A stretch of DNA of 64,000 bases, taken from Callaeas wilsoni (Eukaryota > Chordata > Aves > Passeriformes > Callaeidae). A program made the position numbers and the translations under genes. Positions 1-10,333 of this stretch are shown piece by piece. Where the stretch lies: contig VWPU01003192.1 of NCBI GenBank assembly GCA_013398955.1, positions 620,001 to 684,000 of the forward strand, written 5' to 3'. Each line of letters opens with the position of its first letter. Within the stretch, counting starts at the first letter, position 1. Below the pieces are notes generated by a model. It saw nothing but the letters and a program-made list of their open reading frames with translations. It was not told where the DNA came from and ran no database searches.

Positions 1-1232
1 ATGCTTGCAAATCTAATTTGTCTTGTGGAGTAAGGATTAAAAGATATTTTGAGTTTGAAATTGCTCCAGTCAACTTACTTCTTTCTTTATCGTGTCTGAA
101 AATGAGTAGATGGCAGGCATCTAAAAGGTATACAAGGAGTAGTGCATATAGTATAACTAAACATGCATTCACCACGAGAGAAGGAGCATTTTAATGACAG
201 ATTTGTTTCTAAAATGTCTACAGTCTTTAGCTTTAATCACTGAGTGAAAAATTAAGAGAATTCTCATTTCAGCCAGTACTGAAACAGGTCATATTATCTC
301 ATCTGGTCTGAAGTCCCTCTTATATTCAGTCCTGATGCAAGAAAGACTTATCTTAGTTTACTATGTATCATGCTTTAGTGAAACTGAGGGATTCTTACAT
401 TTGCTGCAGTATTAGGCAGGCGTATCCAGCTTCACTACCTTGCAAGAGTAAATGTTTACATCACTTTCTGCATTTTTTTTCCAATACTCCATTTAAGTTT
501 GAAAATGGTATTTATTGAGGATTCACTGCAAATTAATAGTTAGAGGAGGCAACATGCTGTCTTCAAAGTAGCTTGGAATTCCAGTTCTAAGCAACTCTAT
601 TTTGTTCTAGAAAATTAATTGTGAAAATCATGTCAAAAATTGATTTGTAAGAGAAAAACAAGATTGTAATGTAGATATTCCATGGCTAGTTTTTTTACAA
701 ATCAGTTCCCACAGGATCAAAGAAAGATTGCTGTGAATTGACCTTCATTTACTACTCAGCATGGAATTAATCAACTAATGAAAATATTTCTGCTTGATAT
801 GAAGACTTCGTTGCACAGAGCTGCAAAATGTACAGGCAGAGGCCTTCAAGTGAACCCTCAAGACATTTCTGTGTCCCTGGCTGTACTAAATTTATGCAGG
901 GTTAGATTTCTGCGTGAAGTTCAGCATTAAATTAAAACATTTAAATTTGGGTGTCCACTTTTAGAGGTCTACATGTGAGCTGAGTTATTAGTTGTTATTA
1001 TAATTAGTGGATTCTCAGAAGCAATTAGGATGACTCAAAAGTAGACATCTTCTTTCTGCTCAGTTCTCTGAGAACTGTAGATGTGTAGACATCTTCATGA
1101 AGGCAGATAGGCTTAAGTGTGTTAACATTAAACTAAAGCTCCACTATGTTGACAGTCTGAATCAGGCAGAAGAGGTATTGATTGCATTCTCATTGTTAAC
1201 TCCTTGGGCATTTTTTGTGAGCGTAGAAGTCC

Positions 1233-1254
1233 AGCATCTCCTGCTGGAGATGCT
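1233..1254. repeat. Perfect 9-bp inverted repeat, 4-nt loop
   Basis: AGCATCTCC (1233-1241), loop TGCT, then GGAGATGCT (1246-1254). The arms are a perfect reverse complement with five G/C pairs, enough for a stable RNA hairpin. No known family recognised. Confidence 0.7.
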
Positions 1255-1400
1255 AGATCTTAAAAATACAGTCAACAGGGTCTGTGGCACATGATCAGTA
1301 AGTCTGGTAAAAAACCAGTAAGATGGTCAAGGAAATTGGCATTTTCTGCCTCTTGGTGATATTTGACTATGAAGGCTTGGCAGACCTTAAATGGTAGTGT

Positions 1401-1530
1401 GATAGAATCATAGAATGGTTTGGGTTGGAAGGGACCTTTAAAGATCATCTAGTTCGACCCGCTGATGTGGTCAAGGGACACCTTCCCGTAGACCAGGTTG
1501 CTTAAAGCGCCATCCCTCCTGTCATTGGAC
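1401..1530 (-). mobile_element. CR1 LINE 3' fragment
   Basis: Begins GATAGAATCATAGAATGG, then TTTGGGTTGGAAGGGACC and a block matching GACCAGGTTGCT. This is the reverse complement of the CR1 3' end with its ATTCTATGAT terminal repeats, so the element lies on the minus strand. It is 5'-truncated, as almost all CR1 copies are. The match fades after about 1530. Confidence 0.9.
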
Positions 1531-2841
1531 AGCTCATCCCTATATCTCTAAACCAGATTTGCCTTCAGAAGAAAAGTAGCCATAGCTGTGCAGGGATATG
1601 ACTAAGCCAATAAACCCTGTTGGGTCCAGACTGAGATAGTCCTGCGGAAGCTCAGCCCATGTGTCCCTTTACTTCAGGCAGAATCTTCTGTAAACATAAT
1701 CCTCTACCTACAGATGACAGAACAGTAACATGTCAGAAGACTCTGTGGATATTTCATCTTTAAGAAACTTACCCTACACAGAGATTTCTGGTTTTTATGA
1801 ACTGTCAACTTGAAAGATGATAAATTATTGAATGTAAGACGATACACAAAAATGTGGACGCGTTGCCAGTTTGACATCAATTATCTAGACTGACTTGTTT
1901 ACTGGGATTCAGGATTCCAGGAGACAAATACTGATTAAGAATCACTGGTCCCCAGTGAAGCAATAAACTTGTAAGTCAGTCCTCTTTAGAGACATGGACT
2001 TCCCACATCACAAATTTAAAAGCACTGACTCAGTCTTGTACAGCAACTCCAAGGGTATAATGATTACACTGTTTGCATATACAGCAGAAATCGCAATTTC
2101 TTTGTTCCTGTTTGAATGTCCATAGCACCTTTACAGTGGAGAGAGGTGGACTGTTCTCTGTAGGTCCCAGCACAGCAAAGACTGCAAGTGTAAACTGACT
2201 TGCTTTGCAGAATGCAGAAACTTAAAAATATAGTTATCTATAAGATATGTGAAAGTGCTTTGCTAAGTGATAATAGCTTCCATCAAAAAGTGTTTTATAC
2301 CTGCTCAGCAATAGTCAATATGCCATTGAAATTTTACTTTACTCTGTGCTTTTATAAATTCTGATAATGTCAACTGTTAAGCAAATACTGGTCCCTGTCT
2401 CTCTGTAATTTATGTCTTCATTTTTATCTTAGTACTAATTTAATTTTATTTAGGTAAGATAAACAGATTAGAGAAGGGACTCTATAGCTTTATGCTTGCT
2501 TTAGTGAACAAAATAATACTTAATTCCACATTTTAGCACTGATTAAGCACACTTTTTCTGTACAAGAGTTTGAACAAGAAAATGGTGTGTGCATTCACTT
2601 GTGTGAAAAGCTGTGGTGTGTATGGCTAATTTTGTTTTTCCAGAGCAAAATGAATTTGAAAGCATCAATCTATTCCACAAATTTATACACCTGAATATTA
2701 AAATGACATTTTCTTCCTGTGTTCTTTGCTTTTAACAGTTCTTTTTTTCCAGTAAATACTGGTATGGTTTTAGGATGGTTTGACTGTCCAAGTTTTAAAA
2801 TAACCACTGTTTCTTTTGTTCTTTCCTTTCTACACTCTTAG

Positions 2842-3115
2842 CGTCTATCAAATTGTTGTTGAAGAAGAACGCCCACGGAGGACCAAAAAGACTACTGAAA
2901 TCCTAAAGTGCTACCCAGTGCCCATTCATTTCCAGAATGCCTCACTCTTGAATTCCCAGTACTACTTTGCTGCAGAGATTCCAGCCAATGGTTTACAAGC
3001 TGCCCAGCCTTTTACTATTGGTGATAACAAAACCTACAGTGGTTTCTGGAATACTCCTCTTCTTCCTCATAAGAGCTACAGCATCTATTTTCAAGCTGCT
3101 AGCAGAGCCAATGGG
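2842..3115 (+). CDS. PTPRM: PTPRM exon, fourth fibronectin-III region (274 nt)
   Basis: This internal exon encodes 91 complete residues of receptor tyrosine phosphatase mu, a homophilic cell-adhesion receptor at cell-cell contacts. It opens with the last base of a split codon, then VYQIVVEEERPRRTK, and ends FQAASRANG. The pattern VPIHFQNASLLN, FTIGDNKTY and YFQAASRANG matches my memory of vertebrate PTPRM rather than PTPRK, PTPRT or PTPRU. Two N-glycosylation sequons are visible, NAS at residues 32-34 and NKT at 62-64. There is one cysteine, at residue 23. A basic stretch RPRRTKK at residues 10-16 lies near the start; proprotein cleavage in this part of the ectodomain is known for the R2B family, but I cannot say this is the site. 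The acceptor is a pyrimidine tract ending TTAG at 2841, and the donor is GTAGGT from 3116. Entry phase is 2, exit phase 0. The preceding exon is outside the window. Confidence 0.95.
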
Positions 3116-4240
3116 GTAGGTCTTGCAACAGGCATGATTTTTTACAGTGTTTGTGTGTAAATAAATGATTGGCATCAACTAGCAGGATGCCCAATTTAGT
3201 TGCTAATAAGAAAACAAAGTAACCGTGAAATTTAACACACCGAGTTTAAAAAATAGCAGTTTTCCTAACACAGTATTGCTTAATGATTAAAGGTTACAGG
3301 AAAGAGGAGGGGAGAACCACACATTTTATCAGTAGTGAGCAGGCAAAGTAGTATGTTACCATTCTGTCTTATTAGCTAAAACCTGTCCAGTGGCTGTGTT
3401 CGACTGGCTTTTTTTCTTCCTTTTTTTTTGTTTTTGTTTTCTTGCTTTGAACAGGAAAATGTTGTGATTTCTTTTGTTACATTTAAGTCAAACTTGATTG
3501 TGGAATTTAGCACATCTGTCTTGGCATGTCTGGTCCTGTTACCTTAGTTTGTAACATCTTGATCTCCGTTTTTCTCATTTGGTCACCCTGATTGAAGTAG
3601 AAACCACTTTTTTGGTCCCTTTCTGCAAACAAAGTAAAAAGAAAAAGAAAAAAGAAGTACATGGAACTGAAATGAAAAGTGTGTAAAAAGATCCTTACAG
3701 ATCACGTTTCATCAGACTAATTCTTCCTGGAATTGTTTTTCATTTCCTGGACAGACCTACCCAGAGCCCTTCAATTCTTGATAAGCTTTGGCTGTCTGTG
3801 CTGACAGCCTGGAAATGTTTTCTGCCAGAAACCATAATGGTCCCTCATTCACAGTGCACCAACAGTGCAGAAATGTGAAACACCATTGATTATTTTTTCT
3901 TTCTAAAATTGTCTAACATGATGCCTCAAACTATACTTTCTGTAAAAATAAGAACAATCTCCCAAGGTCATTATGTTGCAGGAGTTAAAAAGCTGAACAA
4001 TTGCCTGTGCTCTTGCGAGTATCTTTCACATTTTCTACTTTTAGAGGAATCTTAAGTGAAACCCAGGGAGTGTTTGTCCATATTATGAATGCACTTTGGA
4101 GTTAGCTAATAAGCAGTTAAGTGTGGAATGAGGCACATTCTTCTCTGACATTTTATCAGTACTTTTAAGAATAGAGTCATGGATGACTTTCTCTGTTTAG
4201 AAACACAAGATGTGACCTTCTTCCTCTTTATTTGACACAG
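3116..4240 (+). other. PTPRM: PTPRM intron between the FN3 and 37-nt exons
   Basis: A 1.1-kb intron from GTAGGT to ACAG. A T-rich tract lies near 3410-3440. Directly inside, an in-frame TAA (3158-3160) overlaps an AATAAA (3160-3165). No repeats recognised. Confidence 0.9.
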
Positions 4241-4277
4241 GAAACTAAAATCGACTGCGTCAGGGTAGCCACAAAAG
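4241..4277 (+). CDS. PTPRM: PTPRM short stalk exon (37 nt)
   Basis: This 37-nt exon encodes ETKIDCVRVATK plus the first base of a glycine codon. It follows the FN3 exon in phase 0 and leaves in phase 1. The peptide forms the end of the last FN3 domain and the start of the membrane-proximal stalk, and agrees closely with mammalian PTPRM as I remember it. The acceptor is TTTGACACAG just before 4241 and the donor is GTATGT from 4278, a good consensus. A very short exon depends on strong splice signals or enhancers, and a TG/CA hairpin lies about 285 nt downstream. Joining it to the exon at 27605 restores GGG AAG-style phase logic: the split codon becomes G plus GG, glycine, followed by AATRKPDPEPEK. 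It is too short for ORF finders; identification rests on its peptide, borders and phase. Confidence 0.93.
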
Positions 4278-4562
4278 GTATGTGTGTATTATGTCATGTA
4301 TTCTGTACTTCAGCTTGTTGACCTTCCCCTCACGTGGTCTTACAAACTTCCAGAAGTGTTTCTATTGCTAAAACACATCACTAAACATACAGAATTTTCA
4401 TAGAGTCATTTGCATCCTTAGCTGAGACTTAGGAAATGTGTTTGTTTGTTTGTTTTTAATCGTAAACGTATTAATTACTCTTGGTTGTCTACTTGAACAC
4501 AGGGCTTTTAAAATATATTCTGCAGGTTTTTATATGATCTCACAATAAATATTTTGTATTTA

Positions 4563-4604
4563 TGTGTGTGTGTATGTATTTATATATATACATACACACA
4601 CACA
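4563..4604. repeat. TG/CA microsatellite hairpin with 17-bp perfect arms
   Basis: A TG-rich arm at 4563-4579 and its exact reverse complement, ending in CA repeats, at 4588-4604 enclose an 8-nt AT loop. The pre-mRNA can fold into a 17-bp hairpin 285 nt downstream of the 37-nt exon. CA-rich RNA is a known hnRNP L ligand; a role here is inference. Confidence 0.85.
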
Positions 4605-6733
4605 CATTAGATCTGTAAAATTGCCAATTACGGAGTACATACTAGCTGCCTATATATCCATAGTGGAAAATTGCCCCTTACTTGTAATCAATTACATTAA
4701 TTTAATTGCTGTATAAAAGAGAAGTGGAGAAATCATGTTCTTTGTACCATTTGTTAGACAAATATGTATAATTGAGACAGTGCTGGCTATAGGTTTTGTC
4801 CCCAAACTGGGAAAGATAAACACGGTGCTGATCTATTTATCGTTGGGGCTAGGTCTGTCTGTGATTATCTTTGTAGTCTCACCTTTTTAGTACCTTTAGC
4901 TGGTGGCAGCTTAAAAGCCTGAAAAAGAAGTGATGGAACAGTACAGTTTACTTCGAGATTGTAGTAGAGGAATGTAGTAGAGGAACAGGAAAGAATATGC
5001 TGCTGTGAGTTGGAACAGGTAATACCACCTGGCAGTTTGGGCACCTGGCAAGAGCATAAAACAAAAACTGCTTCATCCCTACACCACTGCACCTTGCAGG
5101 AGATCATGTTTGTCTCAGTGACTATCCCTAATGGAACTGATTCCACCGTGATTTCCTCTACATGTAGATGTTACAATTGCATCACCACCAGTAAGTCTAA
5201 ATGGGGTGGATGAGAATCTCATTACTTAAAAGTAACAGAAATATTAGCATAAAGTTGCCCGTGTTGAAAGTTTGGATACTCCCTGATGTGACAAATACAT
5301 TTTTATGCCTGTTCGAACTGAGGCCTGGCCTCTTTTGTTTTCCAAAGCAATAGAAGTAGTTTTAATTTTAATTTAGTAACTGACAGTTTACTAAACCATA
5401 GAAATCTTTCAAACATCTGAACTCAACCCAAATATAATACAGATAAGTGATTAATTCCAGATGCAAGTGAAATCCTGTATTGTTTTCAAGTAGCTTCAGA
5501 GATACCAGGAGTGAACTATGTTACAACAAAAAACATAACAGATGATTAGAGGAATGAATTTTAAATTATTTGAAGGTTTTTATTCCTGATCACTAATGGA
5601 TGTTCAACTATTTAAATTACTTGACTGACTGAAAATTTTTACTCTCTCATTTAAGAAGTGAGGGTAACTTTGTGGATTGGAACAGCTCCCATAGCAGCAA
5701 GCTACTTTGAGCTAACCCATTTGACAATGGAGATGTGAGAAATGCAGCTTTTATTTTAAACAAATCTCCCTACATTCCTGTTTTGAAAACATGTTTCAGA
5801 TTTTTTCATAACAAAATAATGTGAGAGGTTGTAGTGAGGACTTTTTTTCTTGAAGCCAGAGGTATCCTTGATGGTACTTATTGTCCCTGGTGCAAAATTT
5901 TCTTGGGGGGCTACAATAAAGCACTGATTTCCATGATTTTAAACTGAATGCTCGTATTATATTTTTAATCTGTATTGATTAAAAAAAAATAAATGGAGAC
6001 CACTTAATATATTTATCATACCATGACATACGGTATTAACAGTAGCTGTCTGTACAGATGTTTTCTCTTTGGATCTAACAAAGATACTTAAGGGAAAAGC
6101 AGAATTCTGTGCCCTCTCCGGATCTCCCACATTTGGGTTAGAAAAAAGCAGCAAAAATGGTCTATGTCTGTAGGTCAGAAATCACTATACCTGCATTGGG
6201 ACAAGACATAAAATTGTCCTCTCCCATTCTCCTCCCCTTCTGTTCAACCCCCACAAACAGCTCGGCACCGCTCAGTGCATTCATGTTGTCTGTACCCCAG
6301 TAAGCAAAGGCTGCTCTGGCCACTCTGTCAGATTTCTTAGAGACTTGCACCATTTTCCACTGAGCTTTGTGACTACAGTGTAGCTTCTAGACAGTAAGCT
6401 ACTTAAGCTCTATGTGCTTGTTATGTCCATTTATGCGCTGTAGTGCTCCTGACAAATAAGATTGGGAATGCTCTCCAGTACTACATCTAGCGTTCGCATA
6501 CTAGTAACATTCCTGAAACATTTGTAATCTGGGCTTCTCTTCTGTTCAGAACTTCAAGTTTGGTCGTTTTTAAAGCTAGAGGATGTGCTTTAGACTATTC
6601 ATGTATAAAACTAGTGCAGTCTTCTTTTGAATTAAGATCTGATCCTGAAAATACCTACAGCCTTGTGTAGGCTGTTGGAATCAGTAGACATACTGTAGAT
6701 TTTACTACATATGTGGGAAACCATCTGCTTTCA

Positions 6734-6866
6734 CAGAATCACAGAATATTCTGAATTGCAAGGGACCTGCAAGGACCATCGAATCCAGCTCTTAAGTGAA
6801 TGGCCCATATGGGGGTTGAACCCACAACCTTGGGGTTCTTAGCACCATGCTCTGACCAACTAGGCC
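6734..6866 (-). mobile_element. tRNA-Ile-derived SINE with CR1-like tail (passerine type)
   Basis: On the minus strand, 6866-6801 resembles tRNA-Ile(AAU): it starts GGCC, has GTTGGTCAGAGC, TGGTGCTAAGAACCCCAAGG, a B-box-like GGTTCAACCCC and ends GGGCCA. Beyond it, 6800-6734 matches the CR1 3' end (AAGGTCCC-like block, AGAATATTCTG, ATTCTGTG). This head-and-tail design is that of the tRNA-Ile/CR1 SINEs known from passerine birds. Compared with tRNA-Ile the head lacks about 8 nt across the A box, so this copy is probably inactive. It is not a functional tRNA gene. Confidence 0.85.
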
Positions 6867-8112
6867 CTAATCAAGTCAGTTATGTACCTAATTTTGAGCA
6901 CAGAGAATAATCTCATTGACTATGTCGCAACTATTCCGTCTTAAAGAAGACATGGAAGTGTTTTACTGAATAAAGGCCTGTGCCATAAAATATAACCTGC
7001 AAAGCCAACATGACAGCGCAACCGTCTGTTTCTAGAAAGATCCTGCAATTCCATTCATGTGGAATTTGAGGATTGCACCAAGTGCATCGAGAGCCCTTCC
7101 TAGGATCAAAGTCACTCAAGGCAACTTTCAAGCTGCTCCACTGAGCCAGCTGAGATTGGCCAAGCCACCTCATTGTCTGTATTGTGGTTAGTCTGTTTGA
7201 AGTCTGCCCTGAGGACCAATATGGGAGTTCAGAACATGTCACTAACTCTTGCTAGTTATATTCCCTTTAATTATCTAATCTCCAGATAATAAAGTTGTTG
7301 GTGCCCTTAAGACCTTCTTAAGATCACTGAGAGTTGGGTTTATCACTGTCATGCAGTATTCATTCCATGGCTCACCATATACTTTTTTGTTGTTGTTAAA
7401 ATAAAAATACGTAACTGTAATATAAACATAGTGTTCGTGTCCCGATCCAGCAGAACTGTTCTGTACCTTGAGTACACTTTTCCCTCCAGTTGGTGTCAGC
7501 AGGAATCGTGCATGTGCTTGACTGTCAAGCGTGTGTTCAATTGGCAGACACTAAACCTTCTTGCTGTATCAGAGACCAAGTGCACCGGATAGCTTATTAT
7601 CATATTGACAGCCTATCCTGTTAGAAGAGTACAGCCTATCTCCAGAAAAGTACAGCGTAATTCTGCTGGGTCAAATGCATGTCTAGGGTCAGTAGCTAGA
7701 TAATACTTTCTCATTCCATCAAGAGTATTTTAAACAATCTCAATTTGTACCCTTTTAAAAAATGGTCTTGTTTTATGACCATTGCAGTTTTACAAATGAA
7801 ACCTCTGTTAAATGTTGTTCTTTTAGAGATCATATAAAAATCCTGATTGCAGTGATTAAAAGTATAAATTAGGATGAGGATATTTGATTTCATAGAGCTC
7901 AAAGTTCTCTTTCTGCTTCTGATGAAGTCAAAGGAAGCCTTTGCCACTGACTTTGCTAGTAGAAGGATCATACAGCACATTATTATGATGTGAAGTCTCC
8001 TGATCTCAGTTTTCTGTAGAGAAAGGCTTCTGGGACCTCTGTGACTGTTTGGTGTATATACAAATGGGGAGACTGCAGGGTTTCCACTCCCATTATTTTT
8101 GACAAGATAATT

Positions 8113-8132
8113 AAACAAACAAACAAACAAAA
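8113..8132 (+). repeat. AAAC tandem repeat
   Basis: About five AAAC units in a row, a simple-sequence tract. No element edges are visible around it. Confidence 0.8.
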
Positions 8133-8516
8133 ATCACGAATAGCTTTTTGTACCAGTGGTAATAAAGGTTGTCATATATTGCTTGAAATATGGCTTTCAT
8201 ATTTCTACTCTTTCTTCAAGCTGAATGACTGTAAAATCTCAGCAGACTTAAGTTGAAAACATTCCAAAACTCCTCCAAGTTTATTACTATCAACTTTGTG
8301 GTGGTTTGTGATTTATATTAAGACTATGTTTCCTGATATAACTTACAACACTGTCTGGATAGAAACATTTTGATTATCTCCTAGGAATGCAGTTCTCAAG
8401 AGGGAGGCATCATTGTTCTAATTTTGCAATATTGGAAGGCTTTCATTAATTATGAGAGAGAAAAGGATATTATAATATTTTAAATCCAATAGAAACAGTA
8501 CTCTAGAAGCTACTAT

Positions 8517-8537
8517 CAACACTGCATTTCAGTGTTG
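8517..8537. repeat. Perfect 8-bp inverted repeat
   Basis: CAACACTG, loop CATTT, CAGTGTTG. Exact arms with a 5-nt loop; no family recognised. Confidence 0.6.
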
Positions 8538-9073
8538 CAGAGGGATATTTCAAAATATTATGCAGCAGCAGTTTTGAGTTTAATTGTCTGCAGATGGTAG
8601 ATGATCTATTTTCCTCTCTCGCTGCCACATTTCTAATAGCACCCAGGCTGTTCTATGTAAATGAGTGATCTTTCATATAATTTTGTCCTTAATTTTCCAA
8701 TATTTTTTCTTTGCATCATTCTCCAGCTGCATCATGTTGGATCTGACCTTTTAATTTTTTTTATATTCCTTAATATATATGTATCACAGCATGCTTAACC
8801 ATTTAGAGGCAATCATAGAACTGCTGGAAAACAAAGAAATAACAGATTTTATTAATGTGAGCCATGGTAATAGTTGTCTGTAGCAGACAGTGGTTGTTAT
8901 AGCTCTGTCAGAAAAGTCTGAATATTTCAGGGCACAAACAAGTCAGGATTTTCAGGTTTTTCTTGTGAACTTGAAACTCAGACCTCGGACAGTTACGCAC
9001 ATACCTAATTAAAAGTGTGCCACCTCTCAGTGGTCATTCTCTGTGTGCTCAATGTTAAGTATATGTGTAGTGA

Positions 9074-9519
9074 TGCCTTGATGGGCTATCTAAAAGCAGA
9101 GGCCAGACAAGATTAAGAGAGTAAAAAGCAGTTGTATTTATTGAAGGGCCTTCAGGTACATTTAGGGCAGATGAAGTCCCCGCAGAAAAAAAAAAAAAAA
9201 ATGGACGATGGGTCACTGGTCTTCATACTTTTATAAGTTTGTTCCATTTGCATATTGGGGGTTAATCATGCAATTACGGCTTCAGGTAATGAAGTCATTT
9301 ACCCCAAGTTTGCTCCCCCTCCAACTCATTATTGTTTACATTTCTAGGAGCCTGAGACAGGAAGGTGTCCTTGATTCCCAGGCCTAGAGAGGAATTGTTG
9401 TGTCTGACCGAAATGGGAAAGCAGTAGCTAACACTCTATATGGAGTTTAGAGTTATACACTAAAGAATTACAGGAATAAAAATATATGAAAACGTAAAAG
9501 CTAAAATCCTAAGGCCTCA
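9074..9519 (-). mobile_element. Solo LTR of an avian endogenous retrovirus, copy 1
   Basis: The reverse complement matches the plus-strand LTR at 40301-40745 nearly end to end. Shared landmarks in element order are CCTTAGGATTTT, TTCTTTAGTGTATAACTC, TTTCGGTCAGA, CAATATGCAAATGGA-like block, CTTATAAAAG (TATA-like), TTCAATAAAT (poly-A signal) and TTTTGTCTGGCCTCTG-like end. Borders TG and CA fit an LTR. No gag, pol or env sequence flanks it, so it is a solo LTR. A run of 16 A (9186-9201 on +) replaces a G/C-rich bit of copy 2. Family name not assigned. Confidence 0.85.
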
Positions 9520-9988
9520 GTAGTGTGTGCATTTTCAGAACAGTGACTCAAGTGGGTACAAGAAAAATTAATCTTAACTAGCTCAAAAATGCTTTACATA
9601 AAAATTATATTTAAAAAATTGTTGGAAAAATGTAGTATTGTGAAATAGGAAAATAAAAATGAAACTAGCTCAAATTACTTGGAGAAGTTCATATTAGAGT
9701 AATCTGAATAATCAGCTTGTTTTCGCTTAGAAAGCTTAGTGCTGTGACTAGCAGAGCCAAAGAGTCTCCAGTTTCATCAAATGCAGTAAATAATGTGCTT
9801 TGAGTCCTTTTCCTGAATGAAAGTCACACGCATCAGCTCATTAATTTGCAGAATAACCACACTAACAACCAAAGATGAAAAGGAACTTGTGGGAGTCTTT
9901 GGGTTTTTATTTGTGAAGTTCAGACAATAAAAGACTGACCAAGATTCTTCTTGCTGGCGTAGCTTCAGTCTGGCTTTTTTTTCCCTCA

Positions 9989-9994
9989 TGCATG
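9989..9994 (+). promoter_or_regulatory. TGCATG (RBFOX-type) motif upstream of the cassette exon
   Basis: TGCATG lies 29 nt upstream of the candidate exon, between the T-tract and the branch-point-like CTGAC. RBFOX proteins bind UGCAUG; bound upstream they usually favour skipping. A hexamer of this kind occurs by chance about every 4 kb, so position alone is modest evidence. Confidence 0.35.
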
Positions 9995-10022
9995 CTGACC
10001 TGGAACTCTTCCTTTGCCTTAG

Positions 10023-10097
10023 CTGCGATAATCGTGACTCAGCTTACAACACCATACATTCGCATCGCCCCTGCTGCAGGCGACGACCAACTAACAG
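10023..10097 (+). CDS. PTPRM: Candidate PTPRM cassette exon (75 nt, 25-residue stalk insert)
   Basis: This is a predicted alternative exon, not a confirmed one. The sequence shows a branch-point-like CTGAC (A at 9998), a pyrimidine-rich stretch, acceptor CCTTAG ending at 10022, and donor ACAG/GTCAGA at 10097/10098. Its 75 nt are divisible by three. Entering in phase 1 from the 37-nt exon it reads AAIIVTQLTTPYIRIA, then PAAGDDQLT, with no stop, and exits in phase 1 exactly as the transmembrane exon needs. Six CpGs fall in 75 nt, whereas the flanking intron is CpG-poor. The +3 C of the donor is non-consensus, in keeping with regulated use. If included, it inserts 25 residues between FN3-4 and the membrane helix, the region in which R2B phosphatases are cut by ADAM-type proteases. 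I do not recall this peptide from a described PTPRM isoform, but cannot exclude that it is annotated. Confidence 0.6.
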
Positions 10098-10241
10098 GTC
10101 AGATGTTCAAGTATGGACAAGTCACCATGCCCATTCTGTCTCATTTTCTCTGGCTCCTTTTCCCTGACAGTTTTTTCCTTCTCTGCTCATAAACAGTTTT
10201 CTGTGTTAAAAGTTTCTTTCTGTTTATAATTTCCTCCTCAG

Positions 10242-10333
10242 CTCCATTAAATTCAGTGGTGTGCTTGGCACCAAAACTTACACACGCGTCCCTGTACGTA
10301 CGAGTCCGCTGCATGTGCCCATTGTTTGTGTGA
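10242..10333 (+). other. Possible alternative last exon or conserved intronic element
   Basis: A strong acceptor (TTTCCTCCTCAG ending 10241) opens a frame that, read in phase 1 from either the 37-nt exon or the candidate cassette, encodes about 30 residues (PLNSVVCLAPKLTHASLYVR and on) to a TGA at 10331-10333. Five CpGs cluster in 10284-10308. ATTAAA follows at 10395-10400 and a T/G-rich stretch at about 10427-10450, as at polyadenylation sites. Equally it may be a conserved splicing-control element for the exon at 10023. No good in-phase donor lies in it. Confidence 0.3.
10310..10315 (+). promoter_or_regulatory. TGCATG (RBFOX-type) motif 213 nt downstream of the cassette exon
   Basis: TGCATG sits within a CpG-rich patch 213 nt after the candidate exon donor. 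Downstream UGCAUG is the classical RBFOX enhancer position for cassette exons in neurons and muscle. A third copy is at 10501-10506. Inference only; no expression data. Confidence 0.4.

Larger units (their letters stand above)
1..2841 (+). other. PTPRM: PTPRM intron, 3' part
   Basis: Intron sequence leading to the FN3 exon. It is AT-rich and holds a CR1 fragment at 1401-1530 and a 9-bp-arm stem-loop at 1233-1254. It ends in a T-rich tract and TTAG. The open frame at 1097-1294 has no family resemblance and I treat it as chance. Confidence 0.85.
4278..10022 (+). other. PTPRM: PTPRM intron segment before the candidate cassette exon
   Basis: Contains a TG/CA hairpin (4563-4604), a minus-strand tRNA/CR1 SINE (6734-6866), an AAAC tandem (8113-8132), an 8-bp inverted repeat (8517-8537) and a minus-strand solo LTR (9074-9519). 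I see nothing recognisable in 4607-6733 or 6867-8112. The small open frames at 6931-7242 and 7711-8130 have no recognisable products. Confidence 0.8.

Noticed and set aside
6801..6866. Minus-strand tRNA-Ile-like sequence as a tRNA gene
   Set aside because: The A-box region lacks about 8 nt and a CR1 tail is attached, so it is the head of a SINE.
7711..8130. 139-codon open frame on the minus strand
   Set aside because: Low-complexity AAAC tract at its start and no family resemblance; probably chance.
10242..10313. A second internal cassette exon downstream of 10023-10097
   Set aside because: Acceptor is good, but the GT dinucleotides tested at 10294, 10298 and 10315 give lengths not divisible by three or poor donors. 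Only the last-exon reading remains possible.
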